Positions 1 through 20,684 of a stretch of DNA of 64,000 nucleotides are shown here, piece by piece (positions within the stretch are counted from its first letter, which is position 1; each line of letters begins with the position of its first letter). The stretch is taken from the NCBI GenBank assembly GCA_965112735.1, contig OZ218954.1, positions 248,001 through 312,000 on the forward strand. The letters are read 5' to 3'. Made by a program: the position numbers and the translations under genes. Source of the DNA: Phaeosaccion multiseriatum (Eukaryota; Ochrophyta, other classes). Under the pieces are notes generated by a model. It saw only the letters and a list, made by a program, of their open reading frames with translations. It ran no database searches and was not told where the DNA came from.

Positions 1-190
1 AGGGAGGGAGGGAGGGAGGGAGGGAGGGAGGGAGGGAGGGAGGGAGGGAGGGAGGGAGGGAGGGAGGGAGGGAGGGAGGGAGGGAGGGAGGGAGGGAGGG
101 AGGGAGGGAGGGAGGGAGGGAGGGAGGGAGGGAGGGAGGGAGGGAGGGGGGGAGGGAGGGAGGAAGGAAGGGAGGGAGGGGAGGGGACAG
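1..190. repeat. (GGGA)n microsatellite
   Basis: Almost pure AGGG tetranucleotide array, truncated by the window edge and degenerating to GGAAGG at its right end. It lies in an intron or the 3' side of the minus-strand IQ-motif gene. Open frames reading PPSL or GREG through it are artefacts. Confidence 0.95.
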
Positions 191-345
191 GGTGGAGGGG
201 AGGGGAGAGGGGGGGAAGAGTGAGCGTGTCGTTTGTTTGCGTCCGCGGGCTGTGTCACCAACTACTGTATCACCAACTACTGTATCACCAGCTGCGGTAT
301 CACCAGCTCCTGTATCACCAACTGCTGTATCACCAACTGCCGTAC

Positions 346-1184
346 CTGAAGGACGATGGCGGCAGCCCATAGCTCCCTCCGGTCTTTCCTCACAGAGTGA
401 TCGATGTAGAAAGGGAGGCCCTCCCTCTGTTCGGACAGGAATATGTCAGCGAGGGGCCCTCCGATGGGGGCCATGTTGTGCAGCCGGAGGAAGGCCCGGA
501 CACCCACGTGCCGTCGGAAGTTGGCCTGTATCGGGGGGTGGGGTTCGTGGATTGATGGCAGTGGATGGGAGTGGATTGATGGTAGTGGATGGCAGTGGAT
601 GGCAGTGGATGGCAGTGGATGGCAGTGGATGGCAGTGGATGGCAGTGGATGATGATGGCAATGGATGGCAGTGGATGGCAGTGGATGGCAGTGATGGCAG
701 TGGATAGCAGTGGAGGAGGATGATAGAGAGAGGAAGCCCACGATTAGGTAGGAGGGGAGGAAGCTTACGATGGCACTGGCGTGCATTGCCCGGGGCGGAG
801 GTGGATGAGGATGGCATAGGATGGCAGTGGATGAGGATGTCATCCCCTAAAACGTTTGGTTACGTCCCGCCTGACCCAGCCTAACGTGACGTCATGTATC
901 GTTACGTAACGTGACGTAACCCCCGTCCTTACGTACGTACCTGTATAGTCCGGGCCGCGCTCTCCCTGTCTCTGTACAGGGCATGTCTGCACACCCTTCG
1001 CCACTGCATCATCCGACGGCGGCAGTGCATGGGCTCTCTCCGCCGTATGATGTTCTGTAACCGTCACATATCGTTACGGAATGTGCAGGGGTGCGTCCCG
1101 GGGGGGACAGATAGAGATGGGGCGAGGAGTGGGGTCGGGTCAGCAATTGAGAATGAGCAAGAGCACGAGAGAGAGAGAGAGAGG

Positions 1185-1215
<31 letters not shown>

Positions 1216-4200
1216 GGGGAGAGACAAAGACCACTCTCTATTCACTATCCTGACACTCACCCACCCTCTGTCCTGACACCCACCCTCTGTCCTGACACCC
1301 ACCTACCCTGTCCTGACACTCACCCACCCTCTGTCCTGACAAACATTACTCTGTCCTGACACCCGATAACCTGTCAGTACTGTCCTGACACCCACCCACC
1401 GCTCAGTCCGGACACTTCTTACCGTCCCTACTGTCTGTCCTGACACCCGTTCCTCTGTCCTGACACGCACCCACCGCTCTGTCCTGACACTCACCCTAAG
1501 CTTGACAGCGGCGTGCCGTTGGCGATAGGAGAGTCCCCTTGCTTTGAAGCGCTGTTCCTCGCAGAAGATCTTCCACACACCAAGCCGAGGGGCCAGCACA
1601 GACAGGCGGAACTGCGGCAAGGGAACGGAGGGAGGGAGGGAGGGAGGGAGGGAGGGAGGGAGGGAGGGAGGGAGGGAGGGAGGGAGGGAGGGAGGGAGGG
1701 AGGGAGGGAGGGAGGGAGGGAGGGAGGGAGGGAGGGAGGGAGGGAGGGAGGGAGGGAGGGAGGGAGGGAGGGAGGGAGGGAGGGAGGGAGGGAGGGAGGG
1801 AGGGAGGGAGGGAGGGAGGGAGGGAGGGAGGGAGGGAGGGAGGGAGGGAGGGAGGGAGGGAGGGAGGGAGGGAGGCAGGGAGGGAAGAAGGGAACGTGGG
1901 GGGGGAGTGGAGTAAATAACCAACTTTGTCTCACACTGGCAGAGAAGGAAAGCCCCCCTTCACTGCACCCATATGCCTCTGTCCGTCACTCAGTACAGTC
2001 TCACCCATATTCCTCTGCATGTCCCTCTCCATCGACTGTCATTCTCACTGCCATTCTCACAGCCATCCTCACTGCCATCCATCACGTCACCAGTATGCGT
2101 CTGCATGCCTTCATATGCCTCTCCATGCCTGCATCCATCCACTGCCATCCTCACCTGCTCAAACCACAACCCCAGCGCTCTGGTCAGCTTGTCTCTCTCT
2201 CCTTGCACCGTCCCTTCCCCCCCGGGGTGTAGTCCCATCCCCCCGGGGAAGAGTCCTACCCCCCCGGGTCCACCCCCGGCGGGCTGAGAAGACAAGACCC
2301 CCTGGGGAGGTATGGCGTTAAGATTGAGGTCCACCACGGCCTCCATCTCCTCCCCATATGCCTCTAAGGTGCGCTGTACAGCGAAGGCCTCCTGCTTTAG
2401 CAGACGCAGGGCCTCTTTCTGCTCGGCCAGCACTCTGTATATGTGTTATTACGTAAGGGGTAGGTGTAGAAGCATACGGGGGATGAAGAGGCGTATGAGA
2501 ATGGGGAAGGCTTTGGGGGGCGGTGTTGTCTCCCTCCCTCGTTCCCTTCCAGCCTCCCTCCCTCCCTCCCTTCCTTCCTTCCTTCCTCCCACCCTCCCAC
2601 CCTCCCTCCCTTCCGCCCTCCCTCCTTTCGTCCCTCGTTCCCTCCCTCTCTCCCTCCCTCCATCCCTCCTTCCATCCCTCCCTCCCTCCCTCCCTCCCTC
2701 CCTCCCTCCTTCGCATCACGAACACGCTCACTACTCACCTCTGCCCGACGATGTCGTCAGTCATGAGATCATCGTCGGCCCCAACGAGCGCCCTTCGCGG
2801 CCTTCTACTCCCACCACCAGTTGGTGATACACGAGCTGGTGATAAAGCAGTTGGTGATACAGCAGTTGGCGAGACGCTAGTTGGTGATACACGAGCTGGC
2901 GATACAGATCGCGCCCCAGCCCCAGCAGTTGGTGATACGGACAATACTCCACCCCCACCACCCCTCCCTCTGTGAATCGGACTCATCTCCCCCTCTCCCT
3001 CCGTCCCTCCCAGGAGAATGCGCCTTAAGCGGTTGGTTCTCTGGAAGCGCCGCCATTTGCGGAAGCCCTCGCGGGTTTCCTCCTCCGCCATGTGTGCCCC
3101 CCTCTCTGCACGACTCCTCCTCGCTGCCGCCGTGTGAAGACGTCCAATGTCTTTGGCGTCGACCATGCTTCCTCCGCGTATCATCAACCTCTCCGGACTC
3201 AAGAGGGCCTGCGACTCCAGATACGGCTGCAGCAACAGGGCCGAATCTGTATCACCATCTGGACCCCCGTCTCCTTCACCTTGACCACCTCTTCTTCTTC
3301 CTCCTCGTCCTCGTTGACTCGGGAAGTCTCCTCTTCCTCCATCGAAGCGGCTCCGAATGGCGTCTTCAAAGGCATTGGGAGAGAGGCGTCTAGCCCCCCC
3401 CGCACCGCCGCCGCCGCCGCCGGAAGAGTAACCGTCGAAACTGCTACCCAAACTGCTGCCAAAGCTAGCCCCACCACCAGGCTCTCCTTCATCAGAGGAA
3501 TAGAAGTCCAGGTAGGAGTAGCCGTGTTGGTGCAACGGCCTGTCAGTGCTCTTGATGTCAGCTGTGAGTCTGCTGCCTGTATAACAACTACTACTGTTGC
3601 CCACACCTCCTTGCCGTCTCTGTTCTTCCACGTCCTTCACTTCCCGCTCGCTACCGCTACTGCTGCTGCTGCTGCTGCTCCTGCTGCTGCTACGCCCACT
3701 AACCCTCCTCCTCCTCCTCCTCCTGCCATCCACTGCCGTCCCTCCCTGTGCCCATGCACTGCCATCCCCATCCTCTCTGCTGAAGCCTGGCCCCTTCTCT
3801 GGCGGCCAATCGTAGCCCATCTGAGTGAGTCGAAAGCCTCCCTTCGCGGCAGAGGAAGGCGGTCTATCACCGTGCCCATATACCTCTACTGCCAGAGGTG
3901 TGCCCGTTGGTGATACAGCACTTGGTGATAGAGCGGGAGGCATGCCTCCGTGTCTAGCCTTGAGACTGAGGCGAAGATACTCCCGCTCCCTCACTCTCTC
4001 TCTCGCCTTCTCCCTCTCTCTCTCCCTCTCTCTCCCCTGTGCGCTGTGGAAGGCCATGTCCCTCGGGAGTTCGAATCCGATCGACACCTGTGAGGGGAGG
4101 AGTCCATAGAGAAAGAGACAGGTGATTGAGGTCGCTAAGGTTATGTAAGGTTGTGTAAGACGACAAATGAAATAAACATAAGGCAGGGAGACAGAGAGAG

Positions 4201-6853
4201 GGGGAGGGGGAGGGGGCAGGAAGCTTGAAGGAATCCGATTGATCTGATTGATTCACATGAAAGTGACCGACCCAACCGACCAACCGACCAGATGACCGAG
4301 CGAGCGACTGTCCCACGGAGGATGGCAGTGGATGGCAAGGAAAGGTGGCAGTGGATGGCAAGGACGGATGGCAGTGGATGGCAAGGAAGGATGGCAGTGG
4401 ATGGCAAGGAAGGCGGCAGTACGTACCTTTTTTGTTGTCTTTGATTGAAGCACTCCAAGACCTCTTGACCTTTCAAGGGATGGCAGTGGAAGGGGGGGAG
4501 GGAGGGAGGGAGGGAGGGAGGGGGGGCGTGATGGAGCTTGAAACACTCACACACTCATCCGCTCCCACTCACACACACTCACACTCACATTCTCACACTT
4601 ACACACACACTTACACTTACACACACACTTACACTTACACTTACACACACACACACACACACACACACTTACACACACACACACTCACTCTCACACACAC
4701 ACACACACACACCTGAGCAGCGGGCTGTGGCTCCTGGCGCGAGTGGGCGGAGGAGAGCGTCCCGTCTGCTGCCGTCCCCTCCTGACGTGCCCCCCCTCGG
4801 CGATGCTGTAGTGGGCACGACATGAGCTGTAGGCTGATGATGTAACCGATGTAACCGTCCCCCACTCGCCTGTAAGCCGTCCCTTGTCATCCACTGCCAT
4901 GCTCCTCCCTCCTCTTTTCCCTCTGCCTCCTGTCCATGTGCCTCCGTCACGCGCATCTCCTCCCCTCCGTCCACCATCGGCACTCCACGGACGTTGCCTC
5001 CGCCTCGACATGGACCCCACTATCGATTTTCTCGATATCGAACTCGACATCGGCCTCGATATTGTCCCCCTCTGCTGCTGCTCCCGGGGGAAGTCCTCCC
5101 AGTAGCTGCTCTCTAGTCCTTCTTCCGACCGAAATCTTCCTCCTCCTCCTCCGCAGTGAGGCCGGGGCGGTGAGTACGAGACACTTCTCCCCTCCTCGCC
5201 CTCCTCGACGCGGAAACCCCCCTTCCCTTTCCTCTGCCTCTGCCTTTGCCTATTGTGCTTGTTCTGCTCGTGTTGGTGATGTGGTGTGGGAGAGAGCGGC
5301 GCCATTTGCTGTCCCTTGCGCCCCCCCCGGGGACTCCAGACCTCTTTGATGGTCGCATCGTTCGTCTCAGGCCGCCTAAAGAGAAAGAAGAGAGGGAGAG
5401 AGGGAGGGGGGGAGGGGGGGAGGGGGGGCCGTTACGAACCCGTTGAAGAGCTTGAAAGCTTCACCCTGAGGGATTTATGCACTACCGTTAACAAACGCGC
5501 AGCTCACCTGCCCAGCGTGTCCAGGACATGGCGGTTGACGTTAACGTCGTTGAGGTTGAGGTTGGCAGGGCCGTTAACGTTGCCGTTACTGTTGCCACTA
5601 GTGTTAAGGGCCTCTGCTGAGGTTAACGCGAAGGCTGTGGAGGGCCTCGTGTCCGCCAAAGCTCGGTACGTGTGGTAGGCTTGCAGCTGTTGGTATTCAC
5701 TGACATATGGGGAGGTGCAAAGCACATGGTAAAGGTATACGGGGAGGGGGGTCAGAGCAGCTGCTGATACTCACTACCGCAGGGGGATGTGGTAGACGCA
5801 TATGGGTGATGGTAGTAAGTCAATGGGTGGTGGCACAGGGAAAGAGCACACAATATAACACCCTCCCTCCCTCCTTCCCTCCCTCTCTCCCTTCCTCCCT
5901 CCCTCCCTCCCTCCATCCCTCCCTCCCTCCCTTCCTCCTCCCTCCCTCCTTCCCTCCTTCCCTCCCTCCCTCCCTTCCCCTCTCCCTCCCTCCCTCCCTC
6001 CCTCCCTCCTTCCCTCCCTCCTTCCCTCCCTCCCTCCCTCCCTCCCTCCCTCCCTCCCTCCCTCCTTCCCTCCCTCCCTCCCTTCCTCCCTCCCTCCCTC
6101 TCTCCCTCTCTCTCCCTCCCTCCCTCCTTCCCTCCCTCTCTCCCTCCCTCCCTCCCTCCCTCCCTCCCTCCCTCCCTCCCTCCCTCCTTCCCTCCCTCCC
6201 TCTCTCCCTCTCTCTCCCTCCCTCCCTCCTTCCCTCCCTCTCTCTCTCCCTCCTTCCCTTCCGCCCTCCCTCCATCCCTCCCTCCCCTCCGTCCCTCCCT
6301 CCCTCCCTCCCTCCTTCCCTCCCTCCCTCTCTCCCTCTCTCTGCCTCCCTCCCTCCTTCCCTCCCTCTCTCTCTCCCTCCCTCCCTCCCTCCCTTCCGCC
6401 CTCCGTCCATCCCTCCCTCCCCTCCCTCCCTCCCTCCCTCTCTCCCTCCCTCTCTCCCTCTCTCTCCCTCCCTCCCTCCTTCCCTCCCTGTCTCTCTCCC
6501 TCCCTCCCTTCCGCCCTCCCTCCATCCCTCCCTCCCCTCCCTCCCTCCCTCCCTCCCTCCCTCCCTCTCTCCCTCCCTCCCTCTCTCCCTCTCTCCCTCC
6601 CTCCCTCCCCACCCTCCCTCCCTCCCTCCCCTCTCTCCCTCCCTCCCTCCCTCCCTTCCTTCCTCTCTCACCTGACCACGAGGTCGGCACCAACGGGACT
6701 GAGCGCAGCATCTAAGCCTCTCGGCCGAGGGGCAGGAAGCCCCACCTCCGCGCCCTCCCCATATTCCTCCAGATTGCCGCCCCTCCCCCGCCCTCTCTCC
6801 CGTGCCACTTGCCCGGCCTGAGGACCCGGAAACCACACCCGAGGAACCTGTGT

Positions 6854-6901
<48 letters not shown>

Positions 6902-9900
6902 GTGCGTGTGTGTGTGTGCGTGTGTGTGTGCGTGTAGAGAGAGAGATAGGGGAAGCAGTTTCAGCTTCATTGTCAGTTTCAATATTGTGATACATCGACA
7001 TTCTCGACAGAGATGGATCATCTCGATAACACACAAATTGAATCCTCGAGTAATTTTGGAGTCAGAAACTGACACCAAACTAAACCGAAACTGAAACGAA
7101 CGCACGCATCTGCAAGTAAAGCTGAAACTGCAACTCACCTGATAGCCCAGGCGTCTGTCCGTGGTGACGTAATCAGTCGGGTCCTGTACCCCAACAACGG
7201 GCACGTCCTGATACGGCCAGGGGATGGCAGTGGATGGCAGTGGATGGCAGTGGATGAGGGCGGGGGGGAGCACTCGTCGGGTGAGTTTAAGCTCTACGGA
7301 TGTAAGTGACAGTCACTGACGTCATCTCAGACATCGACCAGTCCCAGACCCCATACGACCAGTTACTGACCCCACACGACCAGTCAATGACCCCATACGA
7401 CCAGTCACTGGCAAGTCGTCGACCAGCCCCAGACCCCATACAACCAGTTACTGACCCCACACGACCAGTCAATGACCCCATACGACCAGTCACTGGCAAG
7501 TCGTCGACCAGCCCCAGACCCCATACGACCAGTTACTGACCCCACACGACCAGTCACTGAACTCGTACGACCAGTCACTGGCAAGTCGTCGACCAGCCCC
7601 AGACCCCATACAACCAGTTACTGACCCCGCACGACCAGTCACTGAACTCATACAAGTCACTGACAAGTCATCGACCAGTCTCAGACTCCATACGACCAGT
7701 TACTGACCCCACGCGACCAGTCACGAAACTCATACAAGTCACTGACAAGTCATCGACCAGTCTCAGACTCCATACAACCAGTTACTGACCCCACACGACC
7801 AGTCACTGAACTCATACAAGTCACTGACAAGTCATCGACCAGTCTCAGACCCCATACGACCAGTTACTGACCCCACACGACCAGTCACTGAACTCATAGA
7901 ACCAGTCTCAGACCCCATACGAGCAGTTACTGACCCCGCACGACCAGTCAGTGAACTCATACAAGTCACTGACAAGTCATCGACCAGTCTCAGACTCCAT
8001 ACGACCTGTTACTGACCCCATACGACCAGCCACTGGCAAGTCGTCGACCAGCCCCAGACGCCATACGACCAGTTACTGACCGCACAAGACCAGTCACTGA
8101 ACTCATACGACAAGTCACTGACAAGTCATCGACCAGTCTCAGACCCCATACGACAAGTTACTGACCCCACACGACCAGTTACAGTTACTGACTCCACACG
8201 ACCAGTCACTGACAAGTCCCTGACCCCATCTCCGCCACTGACCTCACTCAGCTCCGAGCCGAAAAGAACAGCAGGGCGCACAGGGGGCGGAGAGGAGAAG
8301 CGCTGCAGAGTCCGTCCCTCGCCTGACAGGGGGGCGGGTAGGTAGGGGAGTTGGGTGTACGGGGGGGGGGGGGGGGTCACCAATGGCATATGGCAGCTTA
8401 GATGTGAGGGCTATGGTCGGAAGTAGGCGCAGGAGGAGAAAGCAATAGGAGGTAGAAAGAAAGAGGGAGAGAGAGAGAGTGAGAGGCAGATAGAGGCAGA
8501 GAGAGGGGAAGAGAGACGCAGTCATGGAGCATCAAGACACCGCATCCACTGCCATCCCCTCCCATCCACTGCCATCCTAGCCCATTCCTACTCACTGGCT
8601 GTGACAGCTGCAGCCTTCCCCTCCTCCGCCGTCGTCGGATCCATGCCGAGACCCCCTTGCCGTTTCAGTTTGCTCGCGTCAAGCTTAAGTGTGGTGAAGA
8701 AACGCTCCACCCCCCTCCTCCTCCCAATCCTTCCATCCGCTGCCATCGCCTCGTGTCCACTGCCATCCACTGCCATCCCACCATCACCAATGGCTATGCC
8801 ATCCACTGCCATCCCACCGCCACCCCCGGAGAGTCGTCCTCCTCCTCCTACTGCTGCTGCTCCTCCTCCTCCTCCTCCACCTCCCTCTCTCGCTGCCGCT
8901 GTACGACCAACTGCTGCGAGCGATTGGAGTCGCCGCCGCGAAGGAGAGAGAGAGGCTGGGGCTGCCCCCCCCTCCCTCCCCCCCCCTCCTCCCCCTCCTT
9001 CTCCGCCTCCACTCGGAAAGGCTTCCCCTGCTCCTTCTCCTCCTCCATCCCTTCTTTCCTTTGATGACTTATTCTTCTTCCAGGTGCTCTCCCGGGGGGG
9101 CGAAAATGCCGCGGGGGGGGACAATAATGCCCGAGGGGGAGACAATGCCCCCAGGGGGTGTTGGCGCGGCCTCTTCCTTCCTTGCTTCCTCGTCGGCGAG
9201 AGAGCATTGCTCCCCTGAAGCCCCCCACCCCCTCTCTCCCCTCCTCTTCCGCCTCCTCCTCCTCCTCCTCCTCCTCCTCCTCCTCCGTGGGGTAGTCGCT
9301 GCTGCTGTTTCTGCTGATGTTTCGTCTCATCCTTTGGGTTGGGCCGCTTGACACGCCCCAGGGGGGTTGCTTCAAGCGGCTTCAAGCGCCACTCGTCCCG
9401 TGGGTACGCGGAAGGCGGTCTCTGACTCGTCGTCGCCATCTGCTGCCCTCTGTCGGCGTCTGAAGCGCCCGCTGGATCACCAACTGTTGCTCTTGTTCCC
9501 TTCTTTCCCGTCTTCGTTGTTCCTCTACTCAACTCCAGGAGGAAGGAGAGCAGCACGCAGCAGTTGGTAGATATACTGTCACAGTTGGCTTGACTGCAGC
9601 CCAGGGGTGGCGCTCTCTCCCTCTGCTGTATCACCATCTGCTGTGGCTTGCCGGGCCGGGCGGGGGCGTGATTCGACGACCCAGTGGTGCCTGCTGTATC
9701 ACCAACTGCTGAAATACCGAGGCCTCGCACCTCCTCCTCGTCCATCGCCTTCTTGCATAGGCCAATGAGGTCCAGGAGGACGTCCTGCAGCAGTTGGTGA
9801 TACAGTACGGGAGGAGAAGGCGAATACCCGTCCCGTTGACTCCTCTTCCCCTTCCCCTTCTTGCCCTCACCCCTCCATCTGCTGCCATCCTTGCCCTTCC

Positions 9901-10008
9901 CCCTCCCCTCCAACGCACTCCGCACGTCCGGAGGAAGGAGACCGAGAAGCCGCTCCATCGCCGTAGGTATAGTATCCATCTGTTGGGGTGCTGCTACTGT
10001 ATCACCAA

Positions 10009-10040
<32 letters not shown>

Positions 10041-10711
10041 ACTACTGCTGTCGTGGGCTGCCCCCCCTGCCCCTCCCCCCCCCCCCCCTCCCTCTCACCC
10101 TCTTGGGCGGCAGCGCCGATGCTACTCTCCCTCTCCTCTTCTCTACGAAGGTGCTCGAGGTGATGCAGAAGCATATGGGCGAGAACGTAGACTGCCATCC
10201 CCCGGGTATACAGAGGCCTTCCTCCCTGCGCCTGTGACTGCGGATCACCAACTCGTGTGCCCGTGTCAGCGTCGTCGTCCATCAGTATGGCAAGCACCCT
10301 TGACAGCGGAGCGAAGGTGACTGCAGTGGTAGGGGGAGGAAGGGGAGGCGAAGTGTCTCCATCCACTGCCATCCCCTCGACATCCTCTGCCTCCTCTTTC
10401 TCATGTTCTTGCCCTGGCCCACGAAGCCCGCCCCGTTTGGCCCCTCCTCCTCCTCCTCCTCCTCCTCCTCGTGGGGGAAGGAGAGACTGCAGCCACAAGT
10501 CTTCCACACTGCAGCCTCCTGTATGACCAACTGCTGGTGAAGAGGATAGTGCTGGGCATTGGGATGTGTGATCGTTGCCCTCCTCCTCCTCCGCCACCCC
10601 GTTACGAGGAGCGACTGTATCACCAACTCCTGAGGCTGGGCCAGCTTTGCGGAAAGCGGGCAACCGCTCCTTAGGGACGCGCGCTGGGGACAGTAGATCA
10701 GCAGCCGTCAT
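346..10711 (-). CDS. Very long low-complexity IQ-motif protein, 3' partial (12 exons seen)
   Basis: Exons on the minus strand: 10711-8596, 8322-8243, 7207-7139, 6847-6672, 5699-5508, 5375-4713, 4469-4427, 4087-2739, 2434-2155, 1611-1495, 1054-941, 525-346. All use GT-AG and all phases agree, giving 1,793 codons without a stop; the gene runs on past the left edge. The ATG at 10711 has an in-frame stop eleven codons upstream. The N-terminal 705 residues (exon 1) are mostly disordered: Gly, Ser, Arg and Glu runs with short helical islands. Exon 8 holds a Ser/Arg-rich region and repeated SPT/VSPT units. The C-terminal exons are basic and helical and carry an IQ motif split across an intron (AARTIQ then ANFRRH), with a second partial IQ (AAAIVLQ) at the edge. 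Calmodulin binding is inferred from the IQ motifs. I do not recognise the family; a motor, ciliary or cytoskeletal scaffold is possible. Small exons (43-80 bp) rest on phase alone. Confidence 0.7.
541..720. repeat. GGATGGCAGT decamer array
   Basis: Tandem copies of GGATGGCAGT with single-base variants, in the intron upstream of the last visible exon of the IQ-motif gene. This decamer recurs in many introns of the window, in both orientations. Confidence 0.85.
1627..1885. repeat. (GGGA)n intronic microsatellite
   Basis: About 255 bp of pure GGGA inside the intron between exons 2434-2155 and 1611-1495 of the IQ-motif gene, only ~16 bp from the acceptor of the downstream exon, so it replaces the usual polypyrimidine tract with CCCT on the transcribed strand. 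Confidence 0.95.
4550..4712. repeat. (CA)n intronic microsatellite
   Basis: CA/CT-rich dinucleotide array that abuts the donor of exon 5375-4713 of the IQ-motif gene; on the transcribed strand the intron opens GTGTGTGTG. Confidence 0.9.
5860..6665. repeat. ~800 bp (CCCT)n intronic satellite
   Basis: CCCT tetramers with TTCC and CTCT variants and a higher-order unit marked by CCCTTCCGCCCTCC-CATCC blocks, filling the intron between exons 6847-6672 and 5699-5508. Confidence 0.92.
7320..8225. repeat. Minisatellite of ACGACCAGTTACTGAC units
   Basis: About 900 bp of direct repeats. The short motif ACGACCAGTYACTGA recurs every 20-30 bp, and a higher-order unit of roughly 80-97 bp is marked by CAGTTACTGACCCC. 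It fills the intron between exons 8322-8243 and 7207-7139 of the IQ-motif gene. There are no unique spacers, so it is not CRISPR-like. Confidence 0.88.
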
Positions 10712-11455
10712 GGCGCCGTTGCTGCTGCTGTTGCTGCTGGTCTGTCACCAGTTTGCCGTTTGTGCCTCTCGAGGCTGAGGGAGCATCGTGGGCGTATACG
10801 TGAGCATAGAGAGCCAATGGCTTCGTAAACACACGTCAAAAAAAACCGCTCACCCACTCGCTGCCGCCAATGATGGATCCTGCGGTCGGAAAAGTAAACG
10901 TGTCTGTGGGGCGGATTTCTCACATGGCAGTGGAGGAAGACATAGCCATTGCCCACATTGCTGCTTCTGCTTCAGCACAATCCGCACCCGCTTCGTCTTC
11001 TTATTCCTCCTTCTCTGGCTGCTGCCTCTGCTGGTGCTGGTGCTCCCTCCTATTTCCCTCCCTCTTTTTCCGCCTCTCTCCTCTTCCTTTTTTTGGTCCT
11101 GATCGTTTGGCTGCTGCTATTTCTCGACCCCCCTCAAGCTCTCTTTTTCTAGCACATCATGGGGCCGTTTTCCCTCTTCATTACGTACTCCCGCTCTCCT
11201 GCAATGGTGGTATGTTGAGTTCGGAAAATCCGTTATGAGGGTTGAGCTTTGTTCACGTGTTGGCTCTACGGTCGTTGCCAGCTAACATCACCCGCGACGT
11301 CGGAATGAAAGTCAAAAGTTGAAAAAAGAGAAGGACACGTCGATGAACAAGCATCCTTAGGACTCCAGGTAGCTTCTTGGATGTCTTGGGGGGGATCTAG
11401 CTGAAGACGCAGCACAAAGAGGACCTAATCGAGGAGTAGAGGAGTAGAGTGGGGG
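10712..11455. other. Divergent intergenic region
   Basis: Separates the minus-strand IQ-motif gene from the plus-strand EF-hand/CorA gene. It is less repetitive than its surroundings and I see no convincing reading frame. It should hold both promoters; no clear TATA box is visible. Confidence 0.6.
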
Positions 11456-19162
<7,707 letters not shown>

Positions 19163-20684
19163 GGGTCACAAATGGCTCTCATGTTCACAAATGGCAAATG
19201 GATTGCCCAAATGATGGAGGAGTACTATTGACGAAGGGTGCCAATGGGCGGGAAGGAGGAGCCTGATGAAGCGGTTGGTGGTACAGCGCACGAGCAGTGG
19301 GGCACCTCCTCACGAGCTCTGTATTGGACCAGGAGTCTTCCAGCAGGCAAGTAGAGCTGTTGGTGATATAGCAGAGCAGATGGATGACGGCCGTCTGAGG
19401 AAAGGAAGGTCTTCGAACCGAGATTTTGAGTCGCCACCACGGCTTTTTTATGTAGGGGCATTCGATGCTTGTCTTTAAAATTAAAATGATATAAGATTGC
19501 AAGTAGAAGCAAAATGGAGAACAATCTCTCTTAATTGAGAATTGATCTCTTAATTGAGATATCGATATCTTAATTGGTACACGTACGCTTCTCTCTCCCG
19601 ACTGCTGCACCGGCACACTAGCGAGGCCCACGCCGCCCGTAAGCCTCCAAATGTGGCCAACACGAGGGCGTAGGGCAGACCATATGCTGCTAAATCTCGA
19701 TAGCCGGCCCCTGTCTCGCGAGGTCGAAGAATGTAGCACCTACCTGCTCAGCACTCCGCACCTGCTCAACCTGCCTGCCCTGCTGTCCACTCGGGGGGGG
19801 GGCTCTACCATGGGTGTCACTGGGTATGGCTGAGGACGTGTGTGGTGAGCGAGTGTGTGGGAGAGGGTGGGTGGGTGGGTGGGTGGGTAGTAAGTCAATG
19901 GGTGGGTGGGTGGGAGAGGTGCTCTCGTTTCCGCACCGGGGGGGGGAGAGGCACGCTCCTCCTCCTCCTCCTCCTCCTCCTCCTCCTCCTCCTCCTCCTC
20001 CTCCTCCTCCTCCTCCTGCTCCTCCTCCTCCTCCTGTTGCAAGGACCAAGCCAACTGTGAACGAAACAAGGTTCCGGAGAATGAGTGAAACCTTCCACAG
20101 GCATGTGTATGTTCTGTGGACGCGCCTTGGCGTCGTCCACATTGTGTTGACATGATGTGCACCTTGCCCTCTATCATGGCCACGCTGCATCACCCCGCAC
20201 ACCACTTGTCACCAACGGCCCAACAGAAGGACATGACGAGTATGCATGTATGCATCCATCTTTCGCAAGCCCTAGTGGACAATGAGCCCTTCTCGAGGTA
20301 AGGCCGCACCCACCGCACCCACGAGTGCCGCTCTTCCCGCCTGTTGGTGATTCGCCCCATTGGCGTCTCAGCAGTCACAATCTGCTCCTTGAGAGCTGCA
20401 CGCCGTCAACTGACCGCTGCCGCTTTACATGGCCGCCGTCCTTGCCAGTCTTAACACAACTGCAGACCGCCGCTTCTTCACCCCAAACACATCTGTCGAT
20501 CTGTCCTTCGCTACATCTTCATGCAGCGCTGGAGCAGCGCCAACTTCATCACCACCTCCTCCCTCGTCCTGCTCATCCCAGGCTCCCTCCGTGTTGCTTG
20601 TTTGCTGAATGCCATCGAAGGTGCATACAGCACCCTACTCTATGGCAGTGTATGGCAGTCTATGGCAGTGTATGGCACTCTACT
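19163..20684. other. Convergent intergenic stretch, no gene assigned
   Basis: Contains a CTC array (19957-20035), a GGTG run (19868-19918) and two copies of the GTTGGTGATA word. An open plus frame ending in ALVDNEPFSR before a GTAAGG at 20302, and minus frames near 19700-20200, could be exons, but no partners with consistent phase were found. Confidence 0.5.

Noticed and set aside
5707-7034. Several 300-400-codon PPSL and GREGG frames on both strands
   Set aside because: By-products of the CCCT satellite; real exons of the IQ-motif gene lie on either side and splice across it.
7320-8225. Possible CRISPR or coding repeat
   Set aside because: Spacer-free direct repeats with stops in all useful frames.
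20116-20301. Plus-strand exon candidate ending ALVDNEPFSR before GTAAGG
   Set aside because: Donor-like context but no downstream acceptor with consistent phase and no recognisable domain.
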